This document shows positions 9,345 to 17,112 of a stretch of DNA of 64,000 nt, piece by piece (the stretch's first letter is position 1; every line of letters starts with the position of its first letter). The position numbers and the translations under genes are program-made. The DNA comes from Gemmatimonadota bacterium (GTDB lineage: Bacteria; Gemmatimonadota; Gemmatimonadetes; Gemmatimonadales; GWC2-71-9): the NCBI GenBank assembly GCA_003220795.1, contig QHTK01000063.1, positions 1-64,000 on the forward strand. Reading direction: 5' to 3'. The notes beneath the pieces were generated by a model. The model saw nothing but the letters and a program-made list of their open reading frames with translations, did not search any database and had not been told where the DNA came from.

Positions 9345-10556
9345 TCAGTCGGAGCCTTCGACCGCCACCACGAATGCTTCACCGGGATCGAACGTGCGTC
9401 GCAGGCCCGCGACCAGCGGGCCTACGCCCTCGCGGTAGGCGCCGAAATGGCCCACCGCGCTGCGGATCGGCCAGGGGGCGCGCTCCAAGGTGAGCGGCAC
9501 CTCGAGCCCGGCGAGCGTACGGCGCAGCCGGCGCAGCCGGTCGACGGTCGTGTCCCCGGCCCAGCGGATCGCTCCGACGCCGGGGCTCGCCGACACCCAT
9601 TCGTCACCCACCTGATGCTGCAGCAGGTCGAGCAGCTCATCGCTCGAGTCCGGGAGGCCGCCGGTCCGGAAGGTGATCGGGCGGGTGGCGAAGCTCTCCG
9701 CCGCCCGCATCCAGAAGCCGTGCGCCTCCTCGGCGCGCAGCGCCGTGAACCGCCCGCCGCTCGCGCCGCGCAGGCCCGCCTCCTCGGCGGCGACCAGGGC
9801 CGCCGAGCCTGCCAGCCGCACCGCCAGGGCCCAGCCGTCGCGCCGCGCCAGGGCCGGGGACATCAGCTCGAGCGCCGCCGGCTGCAATCCCGCGGCGGCG
9901 ACGTCCTCGGCCACCTGCGTCAGGTCCTCGCGGGTTCCTGCGAGCACGAACGTCTGGTCGGCGCGGGGCAGGGCCCGGAGCCGCAGGTGCACGAGCACGA
10001 TCACACCGAACGCGCCGAACCCGCCCGCCTCGAGCTTGGTGAGGTCGTACCCGGCCACGTTCTTGACGACGCGGCCGCCGCTCTGCACCAGCCGGCCATC
10101 TCCCGTGACGAACGTGACGCCGAGGATGTGGTCGCGCACCGCACCGAAGCCGTGGCGTAACGGCCCCGCGGTCGCGGTGGCCACGACGGAGCCGAGCGTC
10201 CGCCCGGCGAGGCCCGGGGGATCGAGCGCCAGCCAGGTGCCGCGATCGGCCAGTTGCTGGCGCAACAGGTCGCAGCCGATGCCGGCCTCGGCGGTGGCGG
10301 AGAGGTCCTGCGGCTCGACCGCCGGGACGCGATCGAGTCGCCGGGTGGTGAGTGCCAGGTCGGCGGGCGCGTCGGCCGGGAGCCAGGTCCCGGCGCCTTC
10401 CAGCCGGACCCGCCACCCTTCCTCGCGCGCCGTGCCGAGCAACAGCGCCACGGCATCGGGGGAGGCGGGCGCCACGCGCGGGACCGCGTCGGCTCCGCCC
10501 GCGATCTCCACGGCGTCGTCCCCCAGCAGGGCCCGGACGCGGTCGAGGAGGCTCAT
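9345..10556 (-). CDS. glcE: Glycolate oxidase FAD-binding subunit GlcE
   Basis: A 403-residue PCMH-type FAD-binding protein, of the size expected for GlcE. Visible FAD-domain features are the run LALDPPGLAGRTLGSVVATA (about 120-140), GPLRHGFGAVRDHILG and GGRVVKNVAGYDLTKLE, all typical of the VAO/GlcE family. It partners GlcD and GlcF in oxidation of glycolate to glyoxylate. Its ATG overlaps the glcD stop codon (ATGA), and the glcD tail just upstream is encoded by a repeat element. Confidence 0.9.
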   Translation of the reverse strand: MSLLDRVRALLGDDAVEIAGGADAVPRVAPASPDAVALLLGTAREEGWRVRLEGAGTWLPADAPADLALTTRRLDRVPAVEPQDLSATAEAGIGCDLLRQQLADRGTWLALDPPGLAGRTLGSVVATATAGPLRHGFGAVRDHILGVTFVTGDGRLVQSGGRVVKNVAGYDLTKLEAGGFGAFGVIVLVHLRLRALPRADQTFVLAGTREDLTQVAEDVAAAGLQPAALELMSPALARRDGWALAVRLAGSAALVAAEEAGLRGASGGRFTALRAEEAHGFWMRAAESFATRPITFRTGGLPDSSDELLDLLQHQVGDEWVSASPGVGAIRWAGDTTVDRLRRLRRTLAGLEVPLTLERAPWPIRSAVGHFGAYREGVGPLVAGLRRTFDPGEAFVVAVEGSD

Positions 10557-12055
10557 GTGTCAAGTGCGGAGTGCGGAGTGCGGAGTGCGGAATCGGCAGG
10601 CGCATCTCGAGACGCGACACTCCGCACGCCCCACTCCACACTCCGCACTCCGGTCCATTCCCGGCACGCATGCACCGGCACCACCTTGCCCGGGTTCACC
10701 CGCTCTTCCGGATCCCACACCCGCCGGACGGCGCGCATCGCGGCGAGCGACTCCGCGTCGAAGATCAGCGGCATGTAGCGCAGCTTGTCGAGTCCGACCC
10801 CGTGCTCCCCGGTGATGGTGCCTCCGACCGCGACGCACGCCTCCATGATCGCGGTGCTGGCGGCGTCCACGCGGGTCCGCAGGCCGGGCACGCGCGCGTC
10901 GAACGAGATGTTGGGGTGGAGGTTGCCGTCGCCGGCGTGGAACACGTTGCTCACCGTAACCTGGTACGTCGCCGCGATCCGCCCGATGGTTTCGAGCACA
11001 TCGGGGAGGGCGGAACGGGGGACGACGGCATCCTGCACGACGAGGTCGCGCGAGAGGCGGCCCATCGCGCCGAACGCCTTCTTCCGCCCCTGCCACAGGC
11101 GCTCGCGCTCGCCCGCGTCCGCGGCAACGCGGATCGATGCCGCGTCGTGGCTGGACAGCAGCTCTTGGACCGTCTCGGTGTCGGCGGCCACCGCCTCGTC
11201 GGAGTGCCCGTCGAGCTCGACGAGAAGCACCGCCGCCGCGTCGCGCGGGTACCCCGCGGCGTACACGGAATCCTCGACCGCCCGGATGCACGACTGGTCC
11301 ATCATCTCGAGGGCGGCGGGAACGATGCCGCTCGCGATGACGGCCGAAACCGCCTCCCCCGCAGCGCGCAGCGAGGCGAAGGCGGCGAGGAGGGTGCGCA
11401 CCGCCCGCGGCAGCGGGAGGAGCCGCACGGCGATCCGCGTCGCGATTCCAAAATTTCCCTCGGAGCCGACGAACAACCCGACCACGTCCGGGCCCCACGG
11501 CTCCCCGCCCGGGCTGCCGAGTTCCACGATGCGCCCGTCGGCGAGCACCACCTCGAGGGCCAACACGTGCTGGGCCGTGACGCCGTACTTGAGGCAGTGC
11601 GGGCCGCCGGCGTTCTCGGCGACGTTGCCACCGATGGTGCACGCCGTCTGGCTCGACGGGTCGGGGGCATAGTGGAGGCCGTGGGCCGCCGCGGCCGCGG
11701 AGAGCCGAACGTTCACCACCCCGGGCTCGACCACCGCCACGCGATTCCCGGGATCGAGCGAGAGAATCCGGTTCAAGCGAGTCAGCACCAGCAGCACGGC
11801 GGCCCCGTCCGCGAGCGCCCCGCCCGACAGCCCCGTCCCGGCGCCCCGCGGCACGAAGGGCACGTGGTGCGCCGCCAGCAGGCGTACTACGGCGACCAGC
11901 TCGTCCCGGCTCCCCGGCAGCACCACTACGGCGGGCACCCGGCGGTGCGTCGGCAGGCCGTCGCGCGCATAGGTGAGCCGTTCGGCGGGCGCCGTACGGA
12001 CGTGCCGTGCGCCCGCGATGCCGGTCAGCGCCTCGACGAGCCCCGGGGTGATCAC
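10553..12055 (-). CDS. glcD: Glycolate oxidase subunit GlcD, FAD-linked
   Basis: A 500-residue flavoprotein. The PCMH FAD domain shows VPRGAGTGLSGGA, DPSSQTACTIGGNVAENAGG and GSEGNFGIAT. The C-terminal domain has VFHAGDGNLHPN (metal/substrate His) and GEHGVGLDK, then DPEERVNPGKVVP, which is normally near the end of the family. The last 35 or so residues (containing GVRSVEWGVRSV and ALRTPHSALD) are translated from a heptad inverted repeat at 10563-10649 and are not part of the fold. GTG start overlaps the LON-domain gene stop (GTGA). Confidence 0.92.
   Translation of the reverse strand: MITPGLVEALTGIAGARHVRTAPAERLTYARDGLPTHRRVPAVVVLPGSRDELVAVVRLLAAHHVPFVPRGAGTGLSGGALADGAAVLLVLTRLNRILSLDPGNRVAVVEPGVVNVRLSAAAAAHGLHYAPDPSSQTACTIGGNVAENAGGPHCLKYGVTAQHVLALEVVLADGRIVELGSPGGEPWGPDVVGLFVGSEGNFGIATRIAVRLLPLPRAVRTLLAAFASLRAAGEAVSAVIASGIVPAALEMMDQSCIRAVEDSVYAAGYPRDAAAVLLVELDGHSDEAVAADTETVQELLSSHDAASIRVAADAGERERLWQGRKKAFGAMGRLSRDLVVQDAVVPRSALPDVLETIGRIAATYQVTVSNVFHAGDGNLHPNISFDARVPGLRTRVDAASTAIMEACVAVGGTITGEHGVGLDKLRYMPLIFDAESLAAMRAVRRVWDPEERVNPGKVVPVHACREWTGVRSVEWGVRSVASRDAPADSALRTPHSALDT
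10563..10649. repeat. Heptad-repeat inverted element at glcD end
   Basis: The left arm at 10563-10590 is four perfect tandem copies of AGTGCGG. The right arm at 10618-10649 is the reverse complement of AGTGCGG, AGTGTGG, AGTGGGG and CGTGCGG. The spacer is about 27 bases. It lies inside the 3' end of glcD, ending 7 bases before the glcE start codon. Confidence 0.85.
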
Positions 12056-12738
12056 GTGGCCGGCTCGATCTGCGCGTGGGGCCCGCCGCGCCCGTTGCCC
12101 TTCGCCCGCTGGCGCACCGCCGCCCGGCGCTCGGCGTCGGCCGCGAGCGGTCGGACGAGGGTGGCGAGCTGCCGCAGCCGCGCCGTGGTGCTGCGCAGCG
12201 CCAACAACGCGCGCTTCGCCTCCGGCGCGAGCTCGAGCGCGGCCGCGACCTGGAACGACAGGAGCTGCGGGTCGGGCGCCAGCTCGACGACATCGTCCTC
12301 GCGCCCGGTGAGGATGCTCAGCGCCTGGGCCAGCTGCGTGAAGCCCTCTCGTACGTCCACTGCCAGCGTCACGGTCTCGCTCGCCTCGACCGGCTCATCG
12401 TCGAACTCTTCCACGCGCGCCAACCGGTAGGGCCGGTCGGAGCCGACCCAGTCGATCAGCACGAAGCGACGCTCCCCCACCGTCAGAATGTTGGACCGGC
12501 CGTCGGGCAGGGCTTGCGTGTTCTGGATCAACGCCACGCACCCCACATCCCCGGGGCGCGGCAGCGGCTCGCTTCCGGGCTCGGGCTCGGCCGGCACATA
12601 CGCGATCCCGAACCGCCGATCGGCGGCGAGGCAATCGGCGAGCAGCTGGCGGTAGCGGGGCTCGAAGACGTGCAGCGGCTGCGGCGTCCCGGGGAACAGG
12701 ACAATCGGTAGCGGAAAAATGGGAAGCTCGCGAGCCAT
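12052..12738 (-). CDS. LON substrate-binding-domain protein
   Basis: A 228-residue protein starting with ARELPIFPLPIVLFPGTPQPLHVFE split over residues 2-26, the hallmark of the Lon protease N-terminal domain. ERRF and the helical tail are as in stand-alone LON-SSD (PUA-like) proteins. It has no ATPase or protease domain, so it probably binds proteins or acts as an adaptor. First gene of the glycolate oxidase operon: a TATACT hexamer lies eight bases before the ATG and no Shine-Dalgarno is seen, suggesting a leaderless mRNA. Role in glycolate oxidation unknown; the linkage may be only positional. Confidence 0.85.
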   Translation of the reverse strand: MARELPIFPLPIVLFPGTPQPLHVFEPRYRQLLADCLAADRRFGIAYVPAEPEPGSEPLPRPGDVGCVALIQNTQALPDGRSNILTVGERRFVLIDWVGSDRPYRLARVEEFDDEPVEASETVTLAVDVREGFTQLAQALSILTGREDDVVELAPDPQLLSFQVAAALELAPEAKRALLALRSTTARLRQLATLVRPLAADAERRAAVRQRAKGNGRGGPHAQIEPAT

Positions 12739-12746
12739 GGGTAAAT

Positions 12747-12752
12747 AGTATA
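12747..12752 (-). promoter_or_regulatory. -10 hexamer TATACT, leaderless-type
   Basis: TATACT on the minus strand lies eight bases upstream of the LON-domain ATG. Transcription would start at or next to the start codon. No good -35 box is seen at 17 bases. Confidence 0.55.
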
Positions 12753-12760
12753 CCGAAAAT

Positions 12761-12873
12761 GCAAAGGCTAGACGCGCAGACGCACAGCGGACAACAGCAC
12801 AAAGGGGTCAGGAAGTGCTTGTCCTGACCCCTCAACTTGTTCACCGCTGCGCGTCTGCGCGTCTAGCTTTTGC
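12761..12873. repeat. Nested inverted repeat with octad arms and an inner hairpin
   Basis: The outer arms at 12761-12790 and 12844-12873 are reverse complements at 28 of 30 positions, built on AGACGCGC/AGACGCAC octads. Inside, GGGGTCAGGA (12804-12813) and TCCTGACCCC (12822-12831) form a perfect 10-bp stem with an 8-base loop, a REP-like hairpin. It sits between the sigma-factor stop (minus strand) and the LON-gene promoter, so it may also insulate or terminate. Confidence 0.88.
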
Positions 12874-12879
12874 CCATCC

Positions 12880-13773
12880 TTACGCTGCTCTCCAGAATCC
12901 CTTGAGCGCCCGTCCGTCGGGTGACTCCCGCAGCTTCTCGAACGCCCGTTCCCGTATTTGCCTGATGCGCTCGCGGGTGACTCCCATCAGCGCCCCGATC
13001 TTCTCGAGCGTCATCGCCTCGCTGCCTTCTTCGAGGCCATAATAGAGGTAGAGGATCTTCCGCTCGCGCGGCGTGAGGTATTTCTGGAAGATGCGGTCGA
13101 TGAACTCCCGCATCAGCTTGCCGTCCGTCTTTTCCTCGATCTCACCGCCCTCCTGGCCCGCGAAGCGCTCGCCCAGCGTGGCCGCATCCTTGTCGGTGCG
13201 ATCCACCGGTGCGTCGAGCGACAGCTCGGCCGCCGTCATGCGGCGCGCGGTGCGGACATTCTCAACGGTGTCCTCGAGGGCGAGGGCGATTTCGTCGTCG
13301 GTGGGTTCGCGGCCGAGCTCCTGCGAGAGGTAGGTCTCGGTGCGGCTCATGCGGATCAGCTGCGAGTTCTGATTCAACGGGATCCGGACGCTGCGCGTCT
13401 GCTCGGCCAGGGCTTTCAGCACCGCCTGGCGCACCCACCACACCGCGTACGAGATGAACTTCACGCCCTGGTCCGGGTCGAACTTCTTCACCGCCTTGAG
13501 CAGTCCTTCGTTGCCGATGGCGACCAGCTCGGAGAGATCGAGGCCGTGTCCCTGATACTTCTTGACGTAGGAGATGACGAATCGGAGGTTGGCTGTGACG
13601 AGCCGCTCGGCGGCCTTTTCATCGCCCCGCTGTACCCGCCGCGCCAGGCGGCGCTCTTCGGCGGGGTCTTTGATCAGGGGCAGCTTCTGAATGTCTTGGA
13701 GGTACTGGTCGAATGCTCCGGAAGGATTAGCTCGAAAAAAGGCTTTCGCCTTACCTCCGCTCGACCGCGCCAT
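12880..13773 (-). CDS. rpoD: Sigma-70 factor, primary type without region 1.1
   Basis: A 297-residue sigma factor with a short region 1.2 (FDQYLQDIQKLPLI), region 2 (LVTANLRFVISYVKKYQ, then ISYAVWWVRQAVLKAL), region 3 starting at RIPLNQNSQL, and region 4 (LTPRERKILYLYYGL and MGVTRERIRQIRERA). It lacks region 1.1 and the long non-conserved insert of proteobacterial RpoD, so it resembles the compact primary sigma of Bacteroidota. Either the housekeeping sigma or a close group-2 paralogue. The ATG at 13773 has GGAG ten bases upstream; a strong promoter lies at 13832-13860. Confidence 0.85.
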   Translation of the reverse strand: MARSSGGKAKAFFRANPSGAFDQYLQDIQKLPLIKDPAEERRLARRVQRGDEKAAERLVTANLRFVISYVKKYQGHGLDLSELVAIGNEGLLKAVKKFDPDQGVKFISYAVWWVRQAVLKALAEQTRSVRIPLNQNSQLIRMSRTETYLSQELGREPTDDEIALALEDTVENVRTARRMTAAELSLDAPVDRTDKDAATLGERFAGQEGGEIEEKTDGKLMREFIDRIFQKYLTPRERKILYLYYGLEEGSEAMTLEKIGALMGVTRERIRQIRERAFEKLRESPDGRALKGFWRAA

Positions 13774-14141
13774 AGCTAGGGCTCCGACGGTGGACGATGG
13801 ACGGTGACGCATGTGTTCCGAAACGCCCGCCAATATAGGAATCCCCTGCCATTGGTGCAAATCTCAGTAGTTTTCAACATCACAAATTGTTAGAGCGACG
13901 CACGACTGCATCGTTTGTCCACTATCCACATCGTATGTGGAGAAATGGATGTTGACTGGCTGTGGAACACCGGCGCTCGAAACCTAGCCGGAATGTGGAG
14001 AGGTGGGAATCGTGTGGGAAGTTGTTGACGGATATGTGATTAAGTGTTGACGGATATGTGGCAAAAACGCAACGTGACGGGCGCCCTATTTCCACCGCCG
14101 GCCGCCTCGTATCATGGCCGCTCCTTCAACCGGAGCCTCTC
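13774..14141. other. 368-base AT-richer intergenic region with direct repeats
   Basis: This is the longest gene-free stretch. It holds the sigma-gene promoter, several TGTGGA/TCCACA words (one, CTATCCACA at about 13922-13930, differs by one base from a DnaA box), and an exact 16-base direct repeat TGTTGACGGATATGTG at 14023-14038 and 14045-14060 (22-base period). No RNA gene is recognised. Confidence 0.6.
13832..13860 (-). promoter_or_regulatory. Sigma-70 promoter for the sigma-factor gene
   Basis: TTGCAC (13855-13860) and TATATT (13832-13837) on the minus strand are separated by 17 bases. The predicted transcript start is about 50 bases before the ATG at 13773. Confidence 0.6.
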
Positions 14142-14312
14142 GTGAGCAGCATCATCCTGGGTCTCGTCTTCATCGTCGGCGGCCTCTCGGGGACGCTGGC
14201 CCTGGTCGGGACCAACAGCGGCACGGCGCTCGCAGTAGTAGGTGTGTTGCTCCTGGGTCGCGGCATCTGGCGCATTCGGAAGCAACGCACTCGGCAGGTG
14301 CAGGCGCTCTAA
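14142..14312 (+). CDS. Small two-helix membrane protein
   Basis: A 56-residue protein with two hydrophobic helices: residues 3-22 (ILGLVFIVGGLSGTLALVG) and about 28-42 (TALAVVGVLLLGRGIW), then a basic tail RRIRKQRTRQ-like. The chosen GTG at 14142 has GGAG six bases upstream, and a TATCAT hexamer lies at 14110-14115; a longer frame back to 14058 lacks such signals. Its stop codon abuts that of aroB on the opposite strand. Unknown function. Confidence 0.55.
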   Translation: MSSIILGLVFIVGGLSGTLALVGTNSGTALAVVGVLLLGRGIWRIRKQRTRQVQAL

Positions 14313-15428
14313 CTAGGACGGCGATCGGTCTCCTCGCAGCACCTGCCTCACCATCTCCTCCGGCGCCGCGACGGTCCAGCCCATCGGGACGCCGCCGTGC
14401 ATCGACCCGATGGCCCGCGGCAGGGCGAAGCGCAGCGTGCCGGCGCGGGCCTTCTTATCGACCTGCATCGCCGTCAGCAGCGCTTGCACGGCGGCCGGGT
14501 CCGGCAGCTCGAGCGGCAGGCCGTAACGCTCCAGCGCGCCCCGGATCCGCTCACCGGTCCCTCGCTCGGCGATTTCCAGCGCTTCCGCGAGCCGGGCCTC
14601 GTACGCCATCCCGATCGCAACCGCTTCACCGTGCAGCACGGCGAACTTGCTGGTCGCCTCGATGGCATGCCCCACGGTATGCCCGAAGTTGAGCGTCGCG
14701 CGGCGTCCCGCCTCCCGCTCGTCCGCGGCGACGACGTCCGCTTTGATCTGGACGGAACGGGCCACGACGCGCTCCAGCACGCCGGCATCGCGCGCCAGCA
14801 CCGCGCGGTGTTCACCCTCCAGGAATCCGAAGTACGCCGCATCCGCGATCACGCCGTGCTTCACCGCTTCCGCCATTCCGGCGGCGAGCTGGGCCGCCGG
14901 GAGCGACGCCAGCACGTCCAGGTCGGCGACCACGAGGCCCGGTTGGTGGAATGCACCGAGCAGATTTTTCCCGGCGGGGACATCCACGCCCGTCTTGCCG
15001 CCGATCGCCGAATCGATCATCGCGAGCAGCGACGTCGGGACCTGCACGTAGGGGACCCCGCGGAGGTAGGTGGCGGCGACGAACCCGGCCACGTCGCCCA
15101 CCACGCCGCCGCCCAGCGCGATCACCGCGCAGTCGCGCCCGAACTGACGCGCGAGCATCCGGTCGGACAGGGAGGCCCAGGTTTCCCGCGTCTTGTTCCC
15201 TTCTCCCGCCGGAAACTCGAACAGCTCCGCGGGTAGCGCGCCGTCGCGCAACCGTGCCACGACCTGCGCTCCGTACAGCTTCCCGACATGTGAATCGGTG
15301 ATCACCGCATAGCGGACGGCCGGGCAGGCGGCCCCCACCAGCTCGGGGAGCTCGGCCAGCAGCCCGCGGCCGATGCGAATGTCGTACGACGCGTCGCGCT
15401 GCTCCGTGATCGGGACGCGGACGGTCAC
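14313..15428 (-). CDS. aroB: 3-dehydroquinate synthase
   Basis: A 371-residue NAD- and zinc-dependent enzyme converting DAHP to 3-dehydroquinate in the shikimate pathway. Family motifs are clear: ALGGGVVGDVAGF, PTSLLAMIDSAIGGKTGVD, AEAVKHGVI, and the zinc-binding FGHTVGHAIE and HGEAVAIGM. The chosen GTG at 15428 overlaps the stop of the adenosyltransferase gene (GTGA) and gives normal AroB length; a longer frame upstream is only the antisense or shadow part of that gene. No other aro genes are nearby. Confidence 0.93.
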   Translation of the reverse strand: MTVRVPITEQRDASYDIRIGRGLLAELPELVGAACPAVRYAVITDSHVGKLYGAQVVARLRDGALPAELFEFPAGEGNKTRETWASLSDRMLARQFGRDCAVIALGGGVVGDVAGFVAATYLRGVPYVQVPTSLLAMIDSAIGGKTGVDVPAGKNLLGAFHQPGLVVADLDVLASLPAAQLAAGMAEAVKHGVIADAAYFGFLEGEHRAVLARDAGVLERVVARSVQIKADVVAADEREAGRRATLNFGHTVGHAIEATSKFAVLHGEAVAIGMAYEARLAEALEIAERGTGERIRGALERYGLPLELPDPAAVQALLTAMQVDKKARAGTLRFALPRAIGSMHGGVPMGWTVAAPEEMVRQVLRGDRSPS

Positions 15429-16048
15429 CACGCGACCTCTGACGCCCCGGCCGCGTGGTTCGCGACGCGCGCCAGCACGAACAGCAGGTCGGACAACCGG
15501 TTGAGATAGGGAACGACCGACGACAGGCCGCCGGTCTCCTGCGCGCGGTGCAGCTGCACCACCGCGCGCTCGGCGCGGCGGCACACGGTGCGCGCCAGAT
15601 GGAGCGCGGCCCCCTTGGGCACGCCGCCGGGAAGGATGAACTGCTTCAACGCGGGCAGGTGTGGCTCATACTGGTCGATCGCCGCCTCGAGCGCGGCGAC
15701 CTGCGCCCGGCCGAGCGGCGGCCCCCCGAGCGCCTTGGCGAGTTTCTCCGGGTCGGGCGTGGCCAGCTCCGCCCCGATGGTGAACAGGTCTTTTTGGACG
15801 GTCTCGAGCAGCTCGCGACAGAAGGTGCGAGGTTCCTGAGCGAGCGCGAACCCGATGGTGGCGTTGAGCTCGTCCACCTGCCCGTACGCCTCCACCCGGC
15901 GGTCGTGCTTCGGCACCCGCCCGCCGCCGAACAACCCCGTGTCTCCGGCGTCACCGGTCCTGGTGTAGATCTTCAGCCGCGCTCCCCTCCGCTCACTGCT
16001 CCCCTCTCCCGTCTCCCGTTGTCTCCCGTTACGATTGGGCGAATGCAA
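15425..16048 (-). CDS. pduO: Cob(I)alamin adenosyltransferase, PduO type
   Basis: About 180-207 residues. Conserved PduO sequence starts at KIYTRTGDAGDTGLFGG, includes YGQVDELNATIGFA, RTVCRRAERAVVQL (ATP/cobalamin-binding Arg cluster) and LNRLSDLLFVLARV. It adenosylates cob(I)alamin to make coenzyme B12. The only ATG (16048) gives a 26-residue leader, RQRETGEGSSERRG-like, translated from a 7-base repeat tract (15981-16030), so the true start is uncertain; CTG just before KIYT is another possibility. The ATG end overlaps the start of the divergent reductase gene. Confidence 0.85.
   Translation of the reverse strand: MHSPNRNGRQRETGEGSSERRGARLKIYTRTGDAGDTGLFGGGRVPKHDRRVEAYGQVDELNATIGFALAQEPRTFCRELLETVQKDLFTIGAELATPDPEKLAKALGGPPLGRAQVAALEAAIDQYEPHLPALKQFILPGGVPKGAALHLARTVCRRAERAVVQLHRAQETGGLSSVVPYLNRLSDLLFVLARVANHAAGASEVAW
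15981..16030. repeat. Heptad-like repeat tract at pduO/reductase divergent starts
   Basis: Units such as GCTCACT, GCTCCCC, TCTCCCG and TCTCCCG follow one another, then an exact tandem decamer GTCTCCCGTT at 16011-16020 and 16021-16030. It is the same style as the other short-period tracts but without a clear second arm. It codes for the N-terminal leader of the adenosyltransferase. Confidence 0.6.
16030..16035 (+). promoter_or_regulatory. -10 hexamer TACGAT, leaderless-type
   Basis: TACGAT ends seven bases before the reductase ATG at 16043, with no Shine-Dalgarno in between. Confidence 0.45.
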
Positions 16049-17065
16049 GACGTCAAAGATATCACGATCATCGGCGCCGGCCCGACCGGACTGTTCGGCG
16101 CCTTTTACGCGGGGATGCGGGGGGCCTCCTGCCGCCTGATCGACACGCTCGACCAGGTCGGCGGCCAGCTCACGGCGCTCTATCCGGAGAAGTACATCTT
16201 CGATGTCGCCGGCTTTCCGAAGGTCCTCGCCAAAGACCTGGTGCGAGGCATGGCGGAGCAGGCGCTACAGTGGAAGGCCCCGGTGCACCTCGGTCAGAAG
16301 GTCGTTGGCCTCGAGCGCGGATCGGATAACGGCACGCCGCGCTTCACCGTGGTGACCGAAGGAGACGCGTATCCCTCGCGCACCGTGCTCGTCGCCGGGG
16401 GGATCGGTGCGTTCACGCCGCGCAAGCTGCCGCTCAAGGACGCGGACCTCTGGTACGGCCGGGGGCTGTATGACCGCATCCTCGACCCGGCGGTCTTCTC
16501 GGGAAAGCGCGTTCTGCTGGTGGGCGGCGGTGACTCCGCGTTCGACTGGGCGGTGAACCTGCAGGGGGTGGCGCAGCGAGTCCTGATGATCCACCGCCGC
16601 GACGGGTTCCGCGCCCACGCCGCGACGGTCAAGCAGGTGCAGGAGCTGTCCGCCGCGGGAAAGATGGAGCTGCGCACGTTCTGGGAGCTGCAGGAGATCC
16701 ACGGCGGCGACCGGATCGAGGGTGCGACGATCGTCAACAACAAGACGAAGCAGCAGGAGCGCGTGGCCGTCGATTGCGTCGTCCCGCAGCTCGGCTTCGT
16801 CTCCTCGCTCGGCGCCATCGCCAAATGGGGGCTCGAGATCGAGAAGGGCGAGATCAAGGTGTCGCAGACGATGGCCACCAACATCCCCGGCATCTTCGCG
16901 GCCGGGGACATCATCACCTACCCGGGGAAGCTCAAGCTCATCGCCACCGGCGCGTCCGAGGCCGCGATCGCCGTGAACCACGCGGTGCATTTCATCAACC
17001 CGGCGGCGAAAATCGAGCCGGGACATTCGTCCAATATGGCCATCTTTGGCCAATCGGAAGACTGA
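16043..17065 (+). CDS. Thioredoxin-reductase-like ferredoxin-NADP(+) reductase
   Basis: A 340-residue flavoprotein of the YumC/TrxR-like FNR type. The FAD motif is IIGAGPTGLFGAFYAG (residues 8-23), followed by GGQLTALYPEKYIFDVAGFP, typical of this FNR subfamily. The NADP motif is LLVGGGDSAFDWAVN, and the C-terminal FAD motif is GIFAAGDIITYPGK. There is no CxxC redox pair, so it is not a thioredoxin reductase. It moves electrons between NADPH and ferredoxin or flavodoxin in the cytoplasm. The ATG at 16043 follows a TACGAT hexamer by seven bases. Confidence 0.9.
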   Translation: MQDVKDITIIGAGPTGLFGAFYAGMRGASCRLIDTLDQVGGQLTALYPEKYIFDVAGFPKVLAKDLVRGMAEQALQWKAPVHLGQKVVGLERGSDNGTPRFTVVTEGDAYPSRTVLVAGGIGAFTPRKLPLKDADLWYGRGLYDRILDPAVFSGKRVLLVGGGDSAFDWAVNLQGVAQRVLMIHRRDGFRAHAATVKQVQELSAAGKMELRTFWELQEIHGGDRIEGATIVNNKTKQQERVAVDCVVPQLGFVSSLGAIAKWGLEIEKGEIKVSQTMATNIPGIFAAGDIITYPGKLKLIATGASEAAIAVNHAVHFINPAAKIEPGHSSNMAIFGQSED

Positions 17066-17112
17066 AAGGCGTCGCGCGAAGGCGTGACGTATCTGCTCGA
17101 CGTATTGTCGTA

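Noticed and set aside
8803..10649. Possible CRISPR array from the regular short repeats
   Set aside because: Units are 7 bases with no spacers between them, and the arms are inverted, not direct repeats of 25-40 bases with unique spacers.
13900..14060. Possible replication origin (DnaA-box-like words, AT-richer)
   Set aside because: Only one near-match to a DnaA box and no dnaA, dnaN or parAB gene nearby; kept only as an intergenic region.
17066..17112. Terminator between the reductase gene and dacB
   Set aside because: Only a weak imperfect stem (near 17072-17092) with a mismatch and no T run.
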